Numbered from the stretch's first letter, positions 28,326 through 38,826 are shown. The stretch: 64,000 nucleotides of DNA from Azospirillum brasilense (GCF_007827795.1 NZ_VITI01000005.1:248001-312000), one strand, 5' to 3'. Notes: generated by a model not told the origin, from the letters alone. A program made the numbers and translations.

Positions 28326-30971
28326 ATGACGATGGAGCGGGGCTCCGTGGATCTTTCCGGCCGGGGCGGGCTGCCCCCCACCGACACCGACCTCGACGTC
28401 CGTGCCGCCCGGCCGGCTGGAGACCCCGCGCCGCGCCGCGGGCCGGGCGCGCTGACCGACCTGCTGTTCCTCATGCTCGGCGCCGCCGGCCTGCTGGCCG
28501 TGATGATGCCGGAGGAGGGACGCGACCGGCTGATGCTGCCGCTCGGCGTGATGACCTTGGCGATGGCGGCGCTGGCCGTGCTGTCGGTGCGCCGCGCCCG
28601 CGCCGCGGCGGCGGCGCTGGACCGCTCCGCCCGCCTGCTGCGCGCCGCCAACGAGGAGCTGGCCGCCAGTCGCCAGCGCTTCCGCGATTTCGCCGAGGCG
28701 GCGTCAGACTGGTTCTGGGAAAGCGCCGCCGACCACCGCTACACCTACGTGTCCGAGCGGTTGCCGGCGCTTCTCGGCGGCGATCCGGCGCCGGTGTTCG
28801 GCGATTCGCTGCTCGACCTGCGCGGGCTTGTGGAGGATTCCGACACCTGGCTGGACCATCTGGCCGACATCGAGGCCGGGCGGGCCTTCCGCGACCTGGA
28901 GATCACGCTGCGCGACGGGGCGGGCGACACGCGCGTCTTCCGCATCAGCGCCCAGCCCTTCACCGACGCGGACGGGCGGTTCGCCGGCTACCGCGGCACC
29001 GGCATCGAAACCACCGCGGAGACGCTGGCCCTGGTCGAGGCGCGCTTCATGCAGTCGGTGGTGCACGACGCGCTGTCGAGCATCTCCGAGGGCTTCGTGC
29101 TGTTCAGCCCGGACGACCGGCTGATCTTCTGCAACGAGCGTTACCGCAGCGCCTACCCGAATCTGGCCGACGTGCTGGTGCCCGGCACCGCCTTCAAGGA
29201 CATCCTGCGCGCCGCCGCCGAGCGCGGTGGCTATGACGGCGACGACCGCGAGATGGCCGACTGGATCGCCGAGCGGATGAAGCGTCACCTGCTGCACACT
29301 GATCCGGTGGACGGGCGGCTGTCCGACGGCCGTTGGTACCGCATCAGCGAGCACGCCACCGGCTCCGGCGGCATCGTGAAGATCCTGATGGACATCACCG
29401 AGTTGAAGCGACGCGAGGAGCAGCTTGCCGGCCAGACGGAGCGGCTGGAGGCCACCGTCAGCGCGCTCAGCGAGAGCGAAAAGCGCTACCGGCAGCTGGT
29501 GGAGCTGGCGCCCTACGGCATCGTCATCTGGGACCGCCGGGCCATCCGCTTCGGCAACGCCGCCGCGGCGTCCATCCTGGGGGTGGATGGCAGCGGCGAA
29601 CTGGAGGGGCTGGACCTCAACCGCTTCATCGTCGAGGCGGAGACGGTGACCACGCGGCTGGGGCTGGGCGCGGAGGGTGACCATCAGCGGGTGGAATGCG
29701 CGATCGCCCGCCCGTCGGGCGAGCAGCGCCATGTGGAGATCGGTGCCTTCCCCGCGGTCTACCAGCGGGAGGCGGCGGTTCTCCTGGTGCTGAACGACGT
29801 GACCGAGCGCCGCCGCGCCGAGGCGGAGCTTCAGAAGTCGCAGAAGATGGAGGCGGTGGGCCGCATGGCCGGCGGCATCGCCCACGAGTTCAACAACATG
29901 CTGACCGCCATCGGCGGATTCGCCCGGCTGGCCGAACGGGCGCCGGACGATCCGGCGCGCGTCACCACCTGCGTGCGGGAGATCGCCAAGGCGTCCGACC
30001 GGGCCGCCGCGCTGACCGCGCAGCTTCTCGACTTCTCGCGCCGCCGTCCGTCGGACGAGACGGAGGTGGTGGCTCTGGCGCCGCTGGTGCGCGACCTGAA
30101 GATCTTCCTGAAGCCGCTGATGAGCGCCGGCATCGATCTGGACATCCGCATCAGCGACGAGGACGCCCACGCCGTCGCCAACCCGGTGATGCTGAACCAG
30201 GCCATCCTGAACCTCGCCCTCAACGCGCGCGACGCCATGCCCGACGGTGGGCGGCTGACCATCGCGCTGGACAGCGCCTTGCCGGATGCCGGCTTCTTCG
30301 GGCGGCACGGCGCGCTGGCGCACGGCCGCTACGCCGTGATCCGCGTCATCGACGAGGGCTGCGGCGTGCCGGAGGCGGTGCGCGACCGCATCTGGGAACC
30401 CTTCTTCACCACCAAGGAGCCGGGCAAGGGCACTGGCCTCGGCCTGTGGATGGTCTACGGCACCGCCCGGCAGGCCGGCGGCGCCGTGGAGATGGAGGCC
30501 GGGCCGGATGGGCGCGGCAGCGTCTTCTCCATCCATCTGCCCGCCGTTCCCGCCCCCGTTAAGGCCGGCTCGCCGGCGGACGGGCTGGGGCTGGGCGAGG
30601 ACGAGGGGGCGGCCATCCTGCTGGTAGACGACGAGGAGTCCGTGCGCACCTATGTCCGTTTGGCGCTGGAGGAGGCCGGCTGCACGGTGACCGAGGCGGT
30701 GGACGGGCTGGACGCGCTGGAGCGCTGGGACGAATGCGGCGGGCTGTTCGACGCCGTGGTGTCCGACATGTCCATGCCCCGCATGAACGGGCTGGAACTG
30801 AGCCGTGCCCTGGCGGAGCGCAACCCCGACCTGCGCATCCTCTTCCTGACCGGCTACGCGTCCCATGAAACGGCGGCGGACATGACGGCACAGCCGGGCC
30901 GCCGGATCGTCATGAAGCCCGTGGCCCCGGACCGCCTGATCGAGGCGGTGCGCGGGCTGCTGGCCGAATGA
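28326..30971 (+). CDS. Membrane-anchored PAS hybrid histidine kinase (cassette copy 2)
   Basis: 881 aa from ATG 28326. Two hydrophobic segments near residues 44-62 and 70-90 anchor it. They are followed by a coiled stretch and three PAS-like regions (about 115-225, 240-365, 385-500). The phospho-acceptor is His520 in [12 protein letters not shown]. The HATPase has N-A-R-D-A-M, D-E-G-C-G-V and G-T-G-L-G-L. The C-terminal receiver has Asp814 in V-V-S-D-M-S-M-P. From the second PAS onward it parallels kinase 1, including [12 protein letters not shown]. The added N-terminus moves this copy to the membrane. It is 124 bases after the first cassette and 14 bases before its partner receiver gene. Confidence 0.9.
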   Translation: MTMERGSVDLSGRGGLPPTDTDLDVRAARPAGDPAPRRGPGALTDLLFLMLGAAGLLAVMMPEEGRDRLMLPLGVMTLAMAALAVLSVRRARAAAAALDRSARLLRAANEELAASRQRFRDFAEAASDWFWESAADHRYTYVSERLPALLGGDPAPVFGDSLLDLRGLVEDSDTWLDHLADIEAGRAFRDLEITLRDGAGDTRVFRISAQPFTDADGRFAGYRGTGIETTAETLALVEARFMQSVVHDALSSISEGFVLFSPDDRLIFCNERYRSAYPNLADVLVPGTAFKDILRAAAERGGYDGDDREMADWIAERMKRHLLHTDPVDGRLSDGRWYRISEHATGSGGIVKILMDITELKRREEQLAGQTERLEATVSALSESEKRYRQLVELAPYGIVIWDRRAIRFGNAAAASILGVDGSGELEGLDLNRFIVEAETVTTRLGLGAEGDHQRVECAIARPSGEQRHVEIGAFPAVYQREAAVLLVLNDVTERRRAEAELQKSQKMEAVGRMAGGIAHEFNNMLTAIGGFARLAERAPDDPARVTTCVREIAKASDRAAALTAQLLDFSRRRPSDETEVVALAPLVRDLKIFLKPLMSAGIDLDIRISDEDAHAVANPVMLNQAILNLALNARDAMPDGGRLTIALDSALPDAGFFGRHGALAHGRYAVIRVIDEGCGVPEAVRDRIWEPFFTTKEPGKGTGLGLWMVYGTARQAGGAVEMEAGPDGRGSVFSIHLPAVPAPVKAGSPADGLGLGEDEGAAILLVDDEESVRTYVRLALEEAGCTVTEAVDGLDALERWDECGGLFDAVVSDMSMPRMNGLELSRALAERNPDLRILFLTGYASHETAADMTAQPGRRIVMKPVAPDRLIEAVRGLLAE

Positions 30972-30985
30972 GACGGGGTTAGGGC

Positions 30986-32863
30986 ATGGCATCGGACCAG
31001 AGCATCGCGGACGGCCGGGATCTGGACATGGATGGCGGAAGCGACACCGCCGTCTGCCGGACTCCGGAGGATTTCTACACCCCGCAGGGCCGCGACAGCA
31101 TCGGCCGGCATTGCCAGCGCTATTTCGACGAGAACGCGCTGACCCCGACCGAACTTCTGCACTCCCCCCGCCATCAGCAGAGCCTGTCCAACATCCCGAC
31201 CTTCGTCGCCATCCTGCAGCAGGCGGAACGGGCGATGGACCGCAAGGGCGCGCTGACCGCCCTGGTCAACGAGGTCGCCCGGCTGACCCGCGAGCGGCTG
31301 AAGGACGCCCAGCCGCCGGACCTGACGCCGGCCACCTACGCCGCCACGGCGGAGCGGCTGATCGCGTCCCGCGACGCCTTCACCGGGCGGTTCATGGTCG
31401 ACGCGGCGCTGACCACGCACCTTTACCAGGGCCGCAGCTTCGCCGAAAAGGCACGGCTCCTGCTGGAACTGGCGGACAGTCTGGAGGATGCCGACGCGCT
31501 GGCGCCGCTCGACCGGCTGCTCGGCGAGATCCAGCGCAGCGACACCGGCACCGCCTCCTGTTCCCTGGACGCGCCTTTCGTGGATCGGGTGGACATGATC
31601 GTGTCGCTGATCGCCGGGGACAAGCCGCTGTCCGACGAGGCGCCGCCCGTCTTCCGGAGTCTTGAAAAGCTGGTGCGCCGTACGGCCATGCCGGTGCTGA
31701 GCGACAGCCTGATCTTCGCGCTGCGCCGTGAATTGTCGAAGCCCGACCGCTTCACCATCACCAGCGCCGGCGACCTGTTCGGGGTGGAGGCGGTTCAGCG
31801 GGAGATCATGGCGCTGAGCCAGGTGTCCCAGCGGCTGCGCACGGGGGAGGGCTATTTCGGCGGCGCCCGGACGGAGGCGGCGCTCCAGAGGCGCAGCGCG
31901 CTGCTCGTCAACGAGGACACGCTGCCCGAGATCACCAAGGGGCGGACGCTGATGCAGAAGCTCCGCATCCTGTTCGTTCTGCAGAAGATGCCCCTGTCGC
32001 CCAGCGCCGAGCGGGCGGTGAACGGTTATCTGACGCAGTTCTTCGAGGGACGGGACTTCGCCGGGCGCCTGCTCGACTGCTGGAAGGAGAAGACCGAGAA
32101 GCTGAAGGGGCTGGCGGAGGTCCAGAAGCTCGTGCTCGACAGCGCCTTCGCGGAGGATGCCCGCGAGCATATGGCCGGGCAGATCGACGAGATCCAGAAC
32201 GCCTTCATCCGCACCCAGCGCCTGCTGAGCCCCCTTCAGGGCAAGGATGAGCCGAACGCCGACACGGTGCTGGAAATGGTGCGGATGGCCGGCGACGGCG
32301 CCTTCTGCCGGGGCAAGAGCCGGGCGGCGGTCGCCAAGGCGCTGTACCGGCAGGTGCACCGGCCGCGCTTCGTGCGTTCCTTCCTGCTGGGCGCCACGGG
32401 CGGCAAGGAGCGATCGGCCCGCGCCTCCTGGATGCGGGGGGCTCTGGGGGTGATCGGCGTGCCCTTCATCGACCTCGGCGCCATCCGCGCGCTGGTCGTC
32501 GACGACGAGGACGGGCCGCGGCACTTCGTCGAATCGGTGCTGCGCGACCTCGGCATCGGCCACATCGACACGGCGGCGGACGGCCAGGAGGCGCTGCTCC
32601 GGCTGGCCGGGGACGGGAGCTACGACCTGATCGTCTGCGACTGGATGATGCCGAAGGCCAGCGGCCTCGACGTGCTGCGCCGCGTGCGCGAGGTGCGGCG
32701 CGATCTGCCCTTCCTGATGGTGACGGCGCTCGCCACGCTGAAGGCCGTGGAACGGGCGCTGGCCCACAATGTCAGCGCCTACATCGCCAAACCTTTCACC
32801 CCGGAACAGCTCGAAGAGAAGGTCTTCCTCGTCCTGACCCAGAAATCGGCGCCCGGCGCCTGA
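30986..32863 (+). CDS. Large helical receiver protein, copy 2 (intact)
   Basis: 625 aa, no signal or membrane segment. Residues 1 to about 500 are predicted mainly helical from composition and fit no family I recognise. Motifs shared with the interrupted copy are L-T-P-T-E-L-L-H (near 52-59) and D-E-I-Q-N-A-F-I-R-T (about 400). The C-terminal receiver begins near 505, with A-L-V-V-D-D-E-D, the phospho-acceptor Asp552 in L-I-V-C-D-W-M-M-P, and the Lys in I-A-K-P-F-T-P-E-Q-L-E-E-K. Placing the receiver at the C-terminus behind a long N-terminal region is unusual for an output protein. It is 14 bases downstream of hybrid kinase 2, the likely phosphodonor. Confidence 0.85.
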   Translation: MASDQSIADGRDLDMDGGSDTAVCRTPEDFYTPQGRDSIGRHCQRYFDENALTPTELLHSPRHQQSLSNIPTFVAILQQAERAMDRKGALTALVNEVARLTRERLKDAQPPDLTPATYAATAERLIASRDAFTGRFMVDAALTTHLYQGRSFAEKARLLLELADSLEDADALAPLDRLLGEIQRSDTGTASCSLDAPFVDRVDMIVSLIAGDKPLSDEAPPVFRSLEKLVRRTAMPVLSDSLIFALRRELSKPDRFTITSAGDLFGVEAVQREIMALSQVSQRLRTGEGYFGGARTEAALQRRSALLVNEDTLPEITKGRTLMQKLRILFVLQKMPLSPSAERAVNGYLTQFFEGRDFAGRLLDCWKEKTEKLKGLAEVQKLVLDSAFAEDAREHMAGQIDEIQNAFIRTQRLLSPLQGKDEPNADTVLEMVRMAGDGAFCRGKSRAAVAKALYRQVHRPRFVRSFLLGATGGKERSARASWMRGALGVIGVPFIDLGAIRALVVDDEDGPRHFVESVLRDLGIGHIDTAADGQEALLRLAGDGSYDLIVCDWMMPKASGLDVLRRVREVRRDLPFLMVTALATLKAVERALAHNVSAYIAKPFTPEQLEEKVFLVLTQKSAPGA

Positions 32864-33095
32864 CCGGGATGGAACATGTCCAGGCGTGATAACTTTCAAA
32901 CCTGGCAAGGGTCATCAATTTTCTGATAGAACAAACAAAACGTTCGCAACGAAAGGTCTATGATTATAAGCCGAGCATTGAGGCTGATGAAGTAAAACCA
33001 TTAATGAATGAGTTACGATTTCCCTTATAGCATTCCGACGGTTGAACGGCCTGCGCGCAATCGGCCATAGGCGCGCCTTTGTCGGAAGGGTTGCC
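32864..33095. other. AT-rich intergenic region before the chemoreceptor gene
   Basis: Roughly 32885-33030 is far richer in A/T than the surrounding coding DNA, with several TATA-like and TTTTCTGAT-type stretches. I see no ORF with a ribosome site. It probably holds the chemoreceptor promoter, but I cannot fix a -35/-10 pair with confidence. Confidence 0.4.
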
Positions 33096-34781
33096 ATGTT
33101 CGATAATTTGTCCATCCGCTCGAAGATCTGGGGTTTGGTGGCTCTGGCGAGCATCGCGTCGGCGGCCATCGTCGGTGCCGGCCTCTGGCTGAATTACCAG
33201 CGCATGCACGCGGACCGCGTTCAGTCCCTGCGCTTCATGGTGGAGGCCGCCCACAGCATGGCCGCCGCTTACGAGGCGGAAGCCGCCGCCGGTCGGATCA
33301 CGCGGGAGGAAGCCCAGGCCCGCTTCAAACGGTCGCTTCTTGGCATGCGCTACGGCGGGCAGGAGTATCTGTTCGCGATCACCCTGGACGGCTTCGGCTT
33401 CGCCCACCCCAGCCCGAAGCTGATGGGGCAGGACGTGTCCGGCGTGAAGGACACCAAGGGCGCGCCGATCCTGATGGACATGGCGCGGATCGCCAGGACG
33501 ACGGGGGAGGGAACCTACGGTTACTTCTGGAACGTCGCCCCGAACAGCGACGAGACGGCGGCGAAGCTGTCCTACATCAAGATCTTCCAGCCCTGGGGAG
33601 TCTACATCGGGACGGGCGTCTTCATCGACGACATCCGCAGCGCCTTCCTGAACACGTTGTGGTCGGTCCTGGCGGTGGCCGGCCTTCTGGCGGTGCCGGC
33701 GGTCTGCCTGATCGCGCTGGTCGGGGTGCGGCTCAGCGCCACGATTCGCAGCCTCAGCATCCGCATGCACGCCCTGGCGGACGGCGACCTCTCCGTCGCC
33801 TTTCCCGAGGCCAGCCGCCGCGACGAGATCGGCGCCATGGCCAGCGCCGCCCGCGTGTTCCTGAGCAACGCGGAGGAGAAGACGCGCCTGGAAGCCGATC
33901 AGGCCGCCGCCGTCCGGCGGTCGGAGGAGGACAAGCGCCGCACCCTCGCCGGCCTCGCCGAGCGGTTCGAGCGGAGCGTCGGCGAGGTGATGAAGTCGGT
34001 GTCGCACGAAACCGAGGCGATGGAGCGCGAGGCCCAGGAGATGACCCGGGCCGCCGGGCAGACCGACCGGCTGGCCGGCGCCGTGGCGTCGGCGACGGAG
34101 CAGACCTCGGCCAACGTGCAGACGGTCGCCGTGGCGACGGGGCAGCTGTCCGGCTCGGTGGGGGAGATCAGCCGCCGGGTCGCCGACGCCTCGCGCATCG
34201 CGCGGGACGCCGCCACCGCGTCGGAGCGCGCCACCGGCAAGGTGACCGGGCTGGCCGAGGCGGTCGGGCGGATTGGCACCGTGGTCAGCCTGATCAACGA
34301 CATCGCGGCGCAGACCAACCTCCTGGCGCTCAACGCCACCATCGAGGCGGCCCGCGCGGGCGAGGCCGGCAAGGGCTTCGCGGTGGTCGCCGGCGAAGTG
34401 AAGAGCCTCGCCAGCCAGACCGCCCGCGCCACCGAGGAGATCGCCGCCCAGGTCGCCGGCGTCCAGTCCGCGACCGGCGAGGCGGTGGCGGAGATCGGCG
34501 GCGTGGCTCAGGTGATCGAGCAGGTGAACGGCATCGCCACGATCATCGCGTCGGCGGTGGAGGAGCAGGGAGCGGCGACCCAGGCGATCAGCCGCAACGT
34601 GCAGCAGGCCGCCGACGTCACCCGCGAGGTGGCGCGCGACATCTCCGGCGTCACCGCCGCCGCCGACCAGTGCGGGAAGATGGCCTACGCCGTCCTGGAG
34701 GCGTCCCGGCAACTGGCCCAGCAATCGGAATCCCTGAACGGGGAAATCGGCGGCTTCCTGCGGACCCTACGCACGCAGTGA
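33096..34781 (+). CDS. Methyl-accepting chemotaxis protein with single Cache domain
   Basis: 561-aa chemoreceptor. GGAAGGG lies 5 bases before ATG 33096, and the new start [12 protein letters not shown] fits the family better than the longer frame. A membrane segment is near 12-32, a periplasmic sCache_2-type sensor near 35-180 ([26 protein letters not shown]), a second membrane segment near 188-210, a HAMP domain, then the signalling hairpin with [14 protein letters not shown] and G-K-G-F-A-V-V-A. No C-terminal CheR pentapeptide is seen. It is the last gene of a sensory block on one strand. Confidence 0.94.
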   Translation: MFDNLSIRSKIWGLVALASIASAAIVGAGLWLNYQRMHADRVQSLRFMVEAAHSMAAAYEAEAAAGRITREEAQARFKRSLLGMRYGGQEYLFAITLDGFGFAHPSPKLMGQDVSGVKDTKGAPILMDMARIARTTGEGTYGYFWNVAPNSDETAAKLSYIKIFQPWGVYIGTGVFIDDIRSAFLNTLWSVLAVAGLLAVPAVCLIALVGVRLSATIRSLSIRMHALADGDLSVAFPEASRRDEIGAMASAARVFLSNAEEKTRLEADQAAAVRRSEEDKRRTLAGLAERFERSVGEVMKSVSHETEAMEREAQEMTRAAGQTDRLAGAVASATEQTSANVQTVAVATGQLSGSVGEISRRVADASRIARDAATASERATGKVTGLAEAVGRIGTVVSLINDIAAQTNLLALNATIEAARAGEAGKGFAVVAGEVKSLASQTARATEEIAAQVAGVQSATGEAVAEIGGVAQVIEQVNGIATIIASAVEEQGAATQAISRNVQQAADVTREVARDISGVTAAADQCGKMAYAVLEASRQLAQQSESLNGEIGGFLRTLRTQ

Positions 34782-34824
34782 ATGCGCCCGCGGCGAATGG
34801 CGGAACGGCGGCGCGCCGTGCCGA

Positions 34825-35733
34825 TCAGTCGGCGGCGGCGCGTGTGCCTGTGTCCGGAGCTCCCGAGTCCCAAGCCCCCGCGTCCGACGTCTTCGTGTCC
34901 GAAGTCTTCGTGTCCGGAGCCTTCCTTTGCGGCGCCGGCCTCTTCAGCACCGTCGTCTCCACCCAGTCCGCGATGTGGCCGGCAACCGATTCCCAACCGG
35001 GTTCGAGCATCATGCTGTGCCCCATCGCGGGGAAGAAGACCGACTCCGTCCGGAAGGCGCGGGCGGTCGCCTCGACCTGGTCCTTTGGAATCAGCCGGTC
35101 CTTCTCCGCGCCCAGCACCGCCACGGCGACACCGCGGGCCGGCAGGAGCGGGAAGGGAATCCAGCCGCCGATGTCCAGAAGCACGCGCTGCGACTCCTCC
35201 TGCATCAGCGGTTCGTAGCGCTTGGCCACCTCCAGCGGCACCTGGTCGGAGAACATGGCGCGGCGCACCGCCTCCGCTTCGATGCCGTTGGAGAAGGTCA
35301 TCAGCATGCCCATCTGCTGGAACACGTAGGGATCGCTCCAGGCCAGCCGCATCGTCGATTCCAGCAAGCCGTGCGGCGGGGCGGAGGCCATCAGGACCGC
35401 TCCCGGGAACCGGCGGCGAGTCAGTGCCCGCTGGACCACCATGCCGCCCATGGAATGGCCGATCAGCACCGGCGGCGCGGAACAGGCATCCACCGCGTTC
35501 AGGACATCGTCCACGTAATCGGCGATGCCGAAGCTGTTCAAACGGTCCCGCCCCTCGCTGGCGCCGTGGCCGCGCAGGGACACGGCGTGCGCCTCCCAGC
35601 CCTGCTCGGCGAACCAGGGCAGGAAATGCTCGTCCCAGATCCAACCGCCGCAGAAGGCGCCATGGACGAACAGCAGTGGCACGGGCTTGGCCGGTCCAGC
35701 GGGGCGGCGGCTGAGGATTTCGAGCTGGGGCAT
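34825..35733 (-). CDS. Alpha/beta hydrolase with repetitive acidic tail
   Basis: 302-aa alpha/beta hydrolase. Oxyanion segment F-V-H-G-A-F-C-G-G, cap-proximal S-L-R-G-H-G-A-S, nucleophile elbow G-H-S-M-G-G-M, acid in G-A-E-K-D-R-L-I, and the final His in M-G-H-S-M-M-L-E. The last 32 residues are low-complexity (D-T-K-T-S repeated) and come from a 15-bp DNA repeat, so they are probably a late addition. The start M-P-Q-L-E-I is preferred over a longer open frame. The next gene upstream on the same strand is another hydrolase, 77 bases away. Confidence 0.85.
   Translation of the reverse strand: MPQLEILSRRPAGPAKPVPLLFVHGAFCGGWIWDEHFLPWFAEQGWEAHAVSLRGHGASEGRDRLNSFGIADYVDDVLNAVDACSAPPVLIGHSMGGMVVQRALTRRRFPGAVLMASAPPHGLLESTMRLAWSDPYVFQQMGMLMTFSNGIEAEAVRRAMFSDQVPLEVAKRYEPLMQEESQRVLLDIGGWIPFPLLPARGVAVAVLGAEKDRLIPKDQVEATARAFRTESVFFPAMGHSMMLEPGWESVAGHIADWVETTVLKRPAPQRKAPDTKTSDTKTSDAGAWDSGAPDTGTRAAAD
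34883..34927. repeat. 15-bp tandem repeat in hydrolase 3' end
   Basis: Three consecutive 15-base units at 34883-34897, 34898-34912 and 34913-34927. The first two differ at one base and the third is diverged. They encode the D-T-K-T-S repeats of the hydrolase tail in frame. Confidence 0.8.
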
Positions 35734-35810
35734 GGGCGGTCCGATCCGGGTGCTGCGATGCGGTAGGGAAACCACAGGTAGCCCGCATCGCTCCCGCTGT
35801 CGACCCGCGC

Positions 35811-36455
35811 TCAGCCGTTGGCAGCCTTGAGCAGATGGGTGGTGAACCAGGAGCGCGCGGAATCGGCCACCTGATCCAGCTTTCCGGTTTCCTCGAACAG
35901 GCGGCCCGCGCCCGGCACGACCTCCAGCGCCTTGGTGCAATGCAGCCGGTTGAAGGCGTCGTTGTTGAGGTCCAGCGCCGGGGCGTCCTTGCCGCCGACC
36001 ACCAGCAGCGTCGGGGCGGCGACGGCGTTCAGCCACTCCTCCGCCAGATCGGGCCGCCCGCCGCGGCAGACCACCGCGCCGATTCCATCATGCTCCGCGG
36101 CGCGCCCCGCCGCGATCAGCGCCGACGCCGCCCCGGACCCCGCGCCGAAGAATCCGATGGGCTTGCGCTCCACCGCGGTGGTGGCGCGCAGGTGGCGGAC
36201 GGCCAGCAGCAGGCGCTCGGACTGGCGGTGGACGTCGAACTGGTTGGCCGGGTCGGCCTTCTCCCCCTCCGTCTGCAGGTCCATCAGCAGCGTGGCGAAG
36301 CCCGCCTCCCGCAGGCGCGCGGCGACGCGGACGTTGCGCGGGCTCGTCCGGCCGCTCGAGGTGCCATGGGCGAAGATCACCGCAGCCTTGAAATCTTTCG
36401 GTGCCCCGATTTGCCCCGCAAGGCCGAGCGGTGGAATGTACAGCGTCGTCTCCAT
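35811..36455 (-). CDS. Dienelactone-hydrolase-like alpha/beta hydrolase
   Basis: 214-aa alpha/beta hydrolase related to dienelactone hydrolase and phosphoribosyltransferase-linked hydrolases. F-A-H-G-T-S-S-G forms the oxyanion region and G-A-G-S-G the nucleophile elbow (Ser in place of the Cys of true dienelactone hydrolase). The acid is probably in G-G-K-D-A-P. The usual catalytic histidine near the C-terminus (G-A-x-H) is not evident; the position reads G-A-G-R-L-F, so activity is uncertain. GAAAGG lies 3 bases before the ATG. It may be co-transcribed with the hydrolase downstream. Confidence 0.78.
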   Translation of the reverse strand: METTLYIPPLGLAGQIGAPKDFKAAVIFAHGTSSGRTSPRNVRVAARLREAGFATLLMDLQTEGEKADPANQFDVHRQSERLLLAVRHLRATTAVERKPIGFFGAGSGAASALIAAGRAAEHDGIGAVVCRGGRPDLAEEWLNAVAAPTLLVVGGKDAPALDLNNDAFNRLHCTKALEVVPGAGRLFEETGKLDQVADSARSWFTTHLLKAANG

Positions 36456-36610
36456 GCGCCTTTCCCCCTTCCGTTGAGCCTTGCCTCGATGAGGTACCCG
36501 GCCGGTGGCTTAACAGGCCGGATGGTCGGTCCGTGCCCGATGGCCTACAGTGACGACTCCGGACCGATCCTTGAGATCGGTATCGAACCCCGGTGAAGGG
36601 AGACCCACCT

Positions 36611-37105
36611 TTGTCAGACAAGCCCCCCGCACCCGCCATCCCCCCCGAGCCTCCGGTGCTCGACCCCGCCGCCGTCGGGGCGAAGCTCGGGGCCACCGAC
36701 TACCCGGAGCCGTTCCGCGCGGCGGTCGCGGGGCGCCTGCGCAAGCGGCTGGGCAATCCGCTGGGGATCACCAACTTCGGCGTCAACCTGACCCGGCTGG
36801 AGCCGGGCGCCGCCTCCGCCCTGCGGCATTGGCACACCCGCCAGGACGAGTTCGTCTATGTGCTGGACGGTGAGCTGACGCTGGTCACCGACGCCGGCGA
36901 GACGATCCTGCGTTCCGGCATGTGCGCCGGCTTCCCGGCCGGAAGGCCGGACGGGCACCAACTCGTCAACCGCTCCCACGAGCCGGCGACCTACCTGGAG
37001 GTCGGCGACCGCAGCGCCGGGGACGAGGCCCATTACCCGGACGAGGATCTGCGCTACGACGGCGCGACCGATCTCTTCACGCACGGCGACGGCACCCCCT
37101 GGTGA
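36611..37105 (+). CDS. Cupin-domain protein
   Basis: 164-aa protein with one cupin barrel. Motif 1 has metal ligands in H-W-H-T-R-Q-D-E-F-V-Y-V-L-D-G, and motif 2 is around G-M-C-A-G-F-P-A-G-x-x-D-G-H-Q. It starts at TTG 36611: GAAGGGAGA sits about 8 bases upstream, while the earlier GTG has no site. Similar proteins are often annotated as sugar or transcription-linked cupins, but the ligand is unknown. It ends 34 bases from the convergent FAD-binding gene. Confidence 0.82.
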   Translation: MSDKPPAPAIPPEPPVLDPAAVGAKLGATDYPEPFRAAVAGRLRKRLGNPLGITNFGVNLTRLEPGAASALRHWHTRQDEFVYVLDGELTLVTDAGETILRSGMCAGFPAGRPDGHQLVNRSHEPATYLEVGDRSAGDEAHYPDEDLRYDGATDLFTHGDGTPW

Positions 37106-37139
37106 GAGGAGCGGGGACGCGGTCCGGCGACCCCATCCG

Positions 37140-38606
37140 TCAGGGCACCGCCCGCGCGTGAAGCAACGACGGCTCCGCCAGAGGGTAGGCGGGCCGCCGC
37201 AACTGGGCGATGTGCCGGGCGGCCTGGGCGCATTGGCTGCGCAGCTCGGGCACCGCCGTCATCTCCCAGAAGGGCGGGCGGCTGATCGGGCCGAGCGCGA
37301 ACAGCCGGTCCGACGCCTGCCCGTCCTCGCCGATCAGGGCGCCGTCGGTGGTGACGTCCAGCCCAAGCCGCAGCGGGTCGGGCCGCGCCAGACCGCGCGT
37401 CAGCAGCGCCTTGACCAGCGGATGGCCGATCCGGCCGAAGTCGCACTCGGTGCCGGTGGCGTTGACGATGGCGCCCACCGTCCGGGTCCAGACGGTTCCC
37501 TCCGCCCCGCGGGCGCGGACGGTCGCCTCCACCCCGTTCGGAACGAGGTTCAGCGTCTGCAGGCGGCCGGCGCGGATGGCCAACCGCCCGTTCGCGCACA
37601 GGGCGGCGATGCGGGCCGCCACCTCGGGCGCGATGCGGTGGCGATGGACCTCCCAATAGGGACGGACGTGGCGCAGGAAGCGCCGGCGCTCCTCCGGCGG
37701 CAGATGGCTCCAGATCAGGTGATGGTAGGGACGCAGCGCGTCGAAGGCCGACCGCCAATCGAATCCCGTCTCCCGCGCGCGGCGGACGTCGGCCTTCAGG
37801 GCGATCATCACGTCCAGAACGGTGCGCGGCATCACCTGCGGATGGATGAAGCTCTTGAAGGGCCGCGTCTCCTCGTGCGTCCGGGGCAGCAGGCCGCGGC
37901 GCGACAGGGCGAGGATGGGGCCGCGGTGCCCCTGGTCCTCCAGCGACAGGACGGTGTCCACCATGGTCAGCCCGGTCCCGAGGATCAGCACGGGCGCGTC
38001 GGGGGCGATCGTAGCCAGCGCAGGCCAGTCCCAGGGAGAGGCCACGTAGCGGCTGGAGGCATAGACGTCCGGCGCCGGGACCGGCGGCGGCGAGGGGGCG
38101 AAATTGCCGACGCACAGAACCGCCGTGTCCACCGTCAGGCTGGTCCCGTTGCCAAGCCGCAGCCGGGTGCCCCGCGCGTCCGATGCGATGTCCACCGCCT
38201 CCGCCTGCGACACGGTGAGCGTGACGTGGGGCGGGGCGGCCGCCACGGCTTCCCGCAGGACGTCCTGGATGTAGGCGCCATAACGGGCGCGGGAGACGAA
38301 GGCATGGCCGGACGGCGGCACCGCTCCGGCCCCGCCGTCCGGCGTACGGTCGTCCTGGGCCCACAGCCAGCGCAGGAAGTGCCGCGGGTCGTCCGGGTAG
38401 GCGCTCATGTTATAGGCGCGCACGTTCAGCAGATGCGCGGCGTTGTGCGTGGAATAGGCGAGGCCGGCGCCGACGCTGGGTGTGCGTTCGATCAGGTGCA
38501 GGCTGGTCGGCTCATCGGCGCAGCGCATCAGGTGCGCGGCGAGGACGCTGCCGGTGAAGCCGGCCCCGATGATGGCGATGCGGCGTTTCGAAGGGCGTGC
38601 TGACAA
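37140..38606 (-). CDS. FAD/NAD(P)-binding protein (YdhS-like)
   Basis: 488-aa flavoprotein of the FAD-NAD(P)-binding family (COG4529 type). The dinucleotide fold G-A-G-F-T-G-S is near the N-terminus, and a second one, L-G-T-G-L-T-M-V-D, is near residue 180. H-L-L-N-V-R-A-Y-N-M-S and the C-terminal F-A-L-G-P-I-S-R-P are shared with family members. TTG 38606 is chosen because a GAGGAG site lies about 9 bases upstream and the fold begins a few residues later; the longer frame adds 35 residues without homology. It may hydroxylate or reduce a small molecule, but no substrate is known. Confidence 0.83.
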   Translation of the reverse strand: MSARPSKRRIAIIGAGFTGSVLAAHLMRCADEPTSLHLIERTPSVGAGLAYSTHNAAHLLNVRAYNMSAYPDDPRHFLRWLWAQDDRTPDGGAGAVPPSGHAFVSRARYGAYIQDVLREAVAAAPPHVTLTVSQAEAVDIASDARGTRLRLGNGTSLTVDTAVLCVGNFAPSPPPVPAPDVYASSRYVASPWDWPALATIAPDAPVLILGTGLTMVDTVLSLEDQGHRGPILALSRRGLLPRTHEETRPFKSFIHPQVMPRTVLDVMIALKADVRRARETGFDWRSAFDALRPYHHLIWSHLPPEERRRFLRHVRPYWEVHRHRIAPEVAARIAALCANGRLAIRAGRLQTLNLVPNGVEATVRARGAEGTVWTRTVGAIVNATGTECDFGRIGHPLVKALLTRGLARPDPLRLGLDVTTDGALIGEDGQASDRLFALGPISRPPFWEMTAVPELRSQCAQAARHIAQLRRPAYPLAEPSLLHARAVP

Positions 38607-38826
38607 CGTCGTCGCTCCTCTGCTCTGGCCGTACGAAAGGGGCGGTGAACCGGTGCCGTGGCGCCGGAAGTTCCGGCCGGCCACTGTTCGGTGCAGGATT
38701 GTGCAGGTCAACCGCTATTCCGATGTATCATGTCCCTCCGGACACCGCTGGCGGATTCATGGTTAACAAGAAATTAACTATAAGAAGGGAGGGTTTCGCA
38801 CCTTCGAACCATGTACGGCAGGACCG

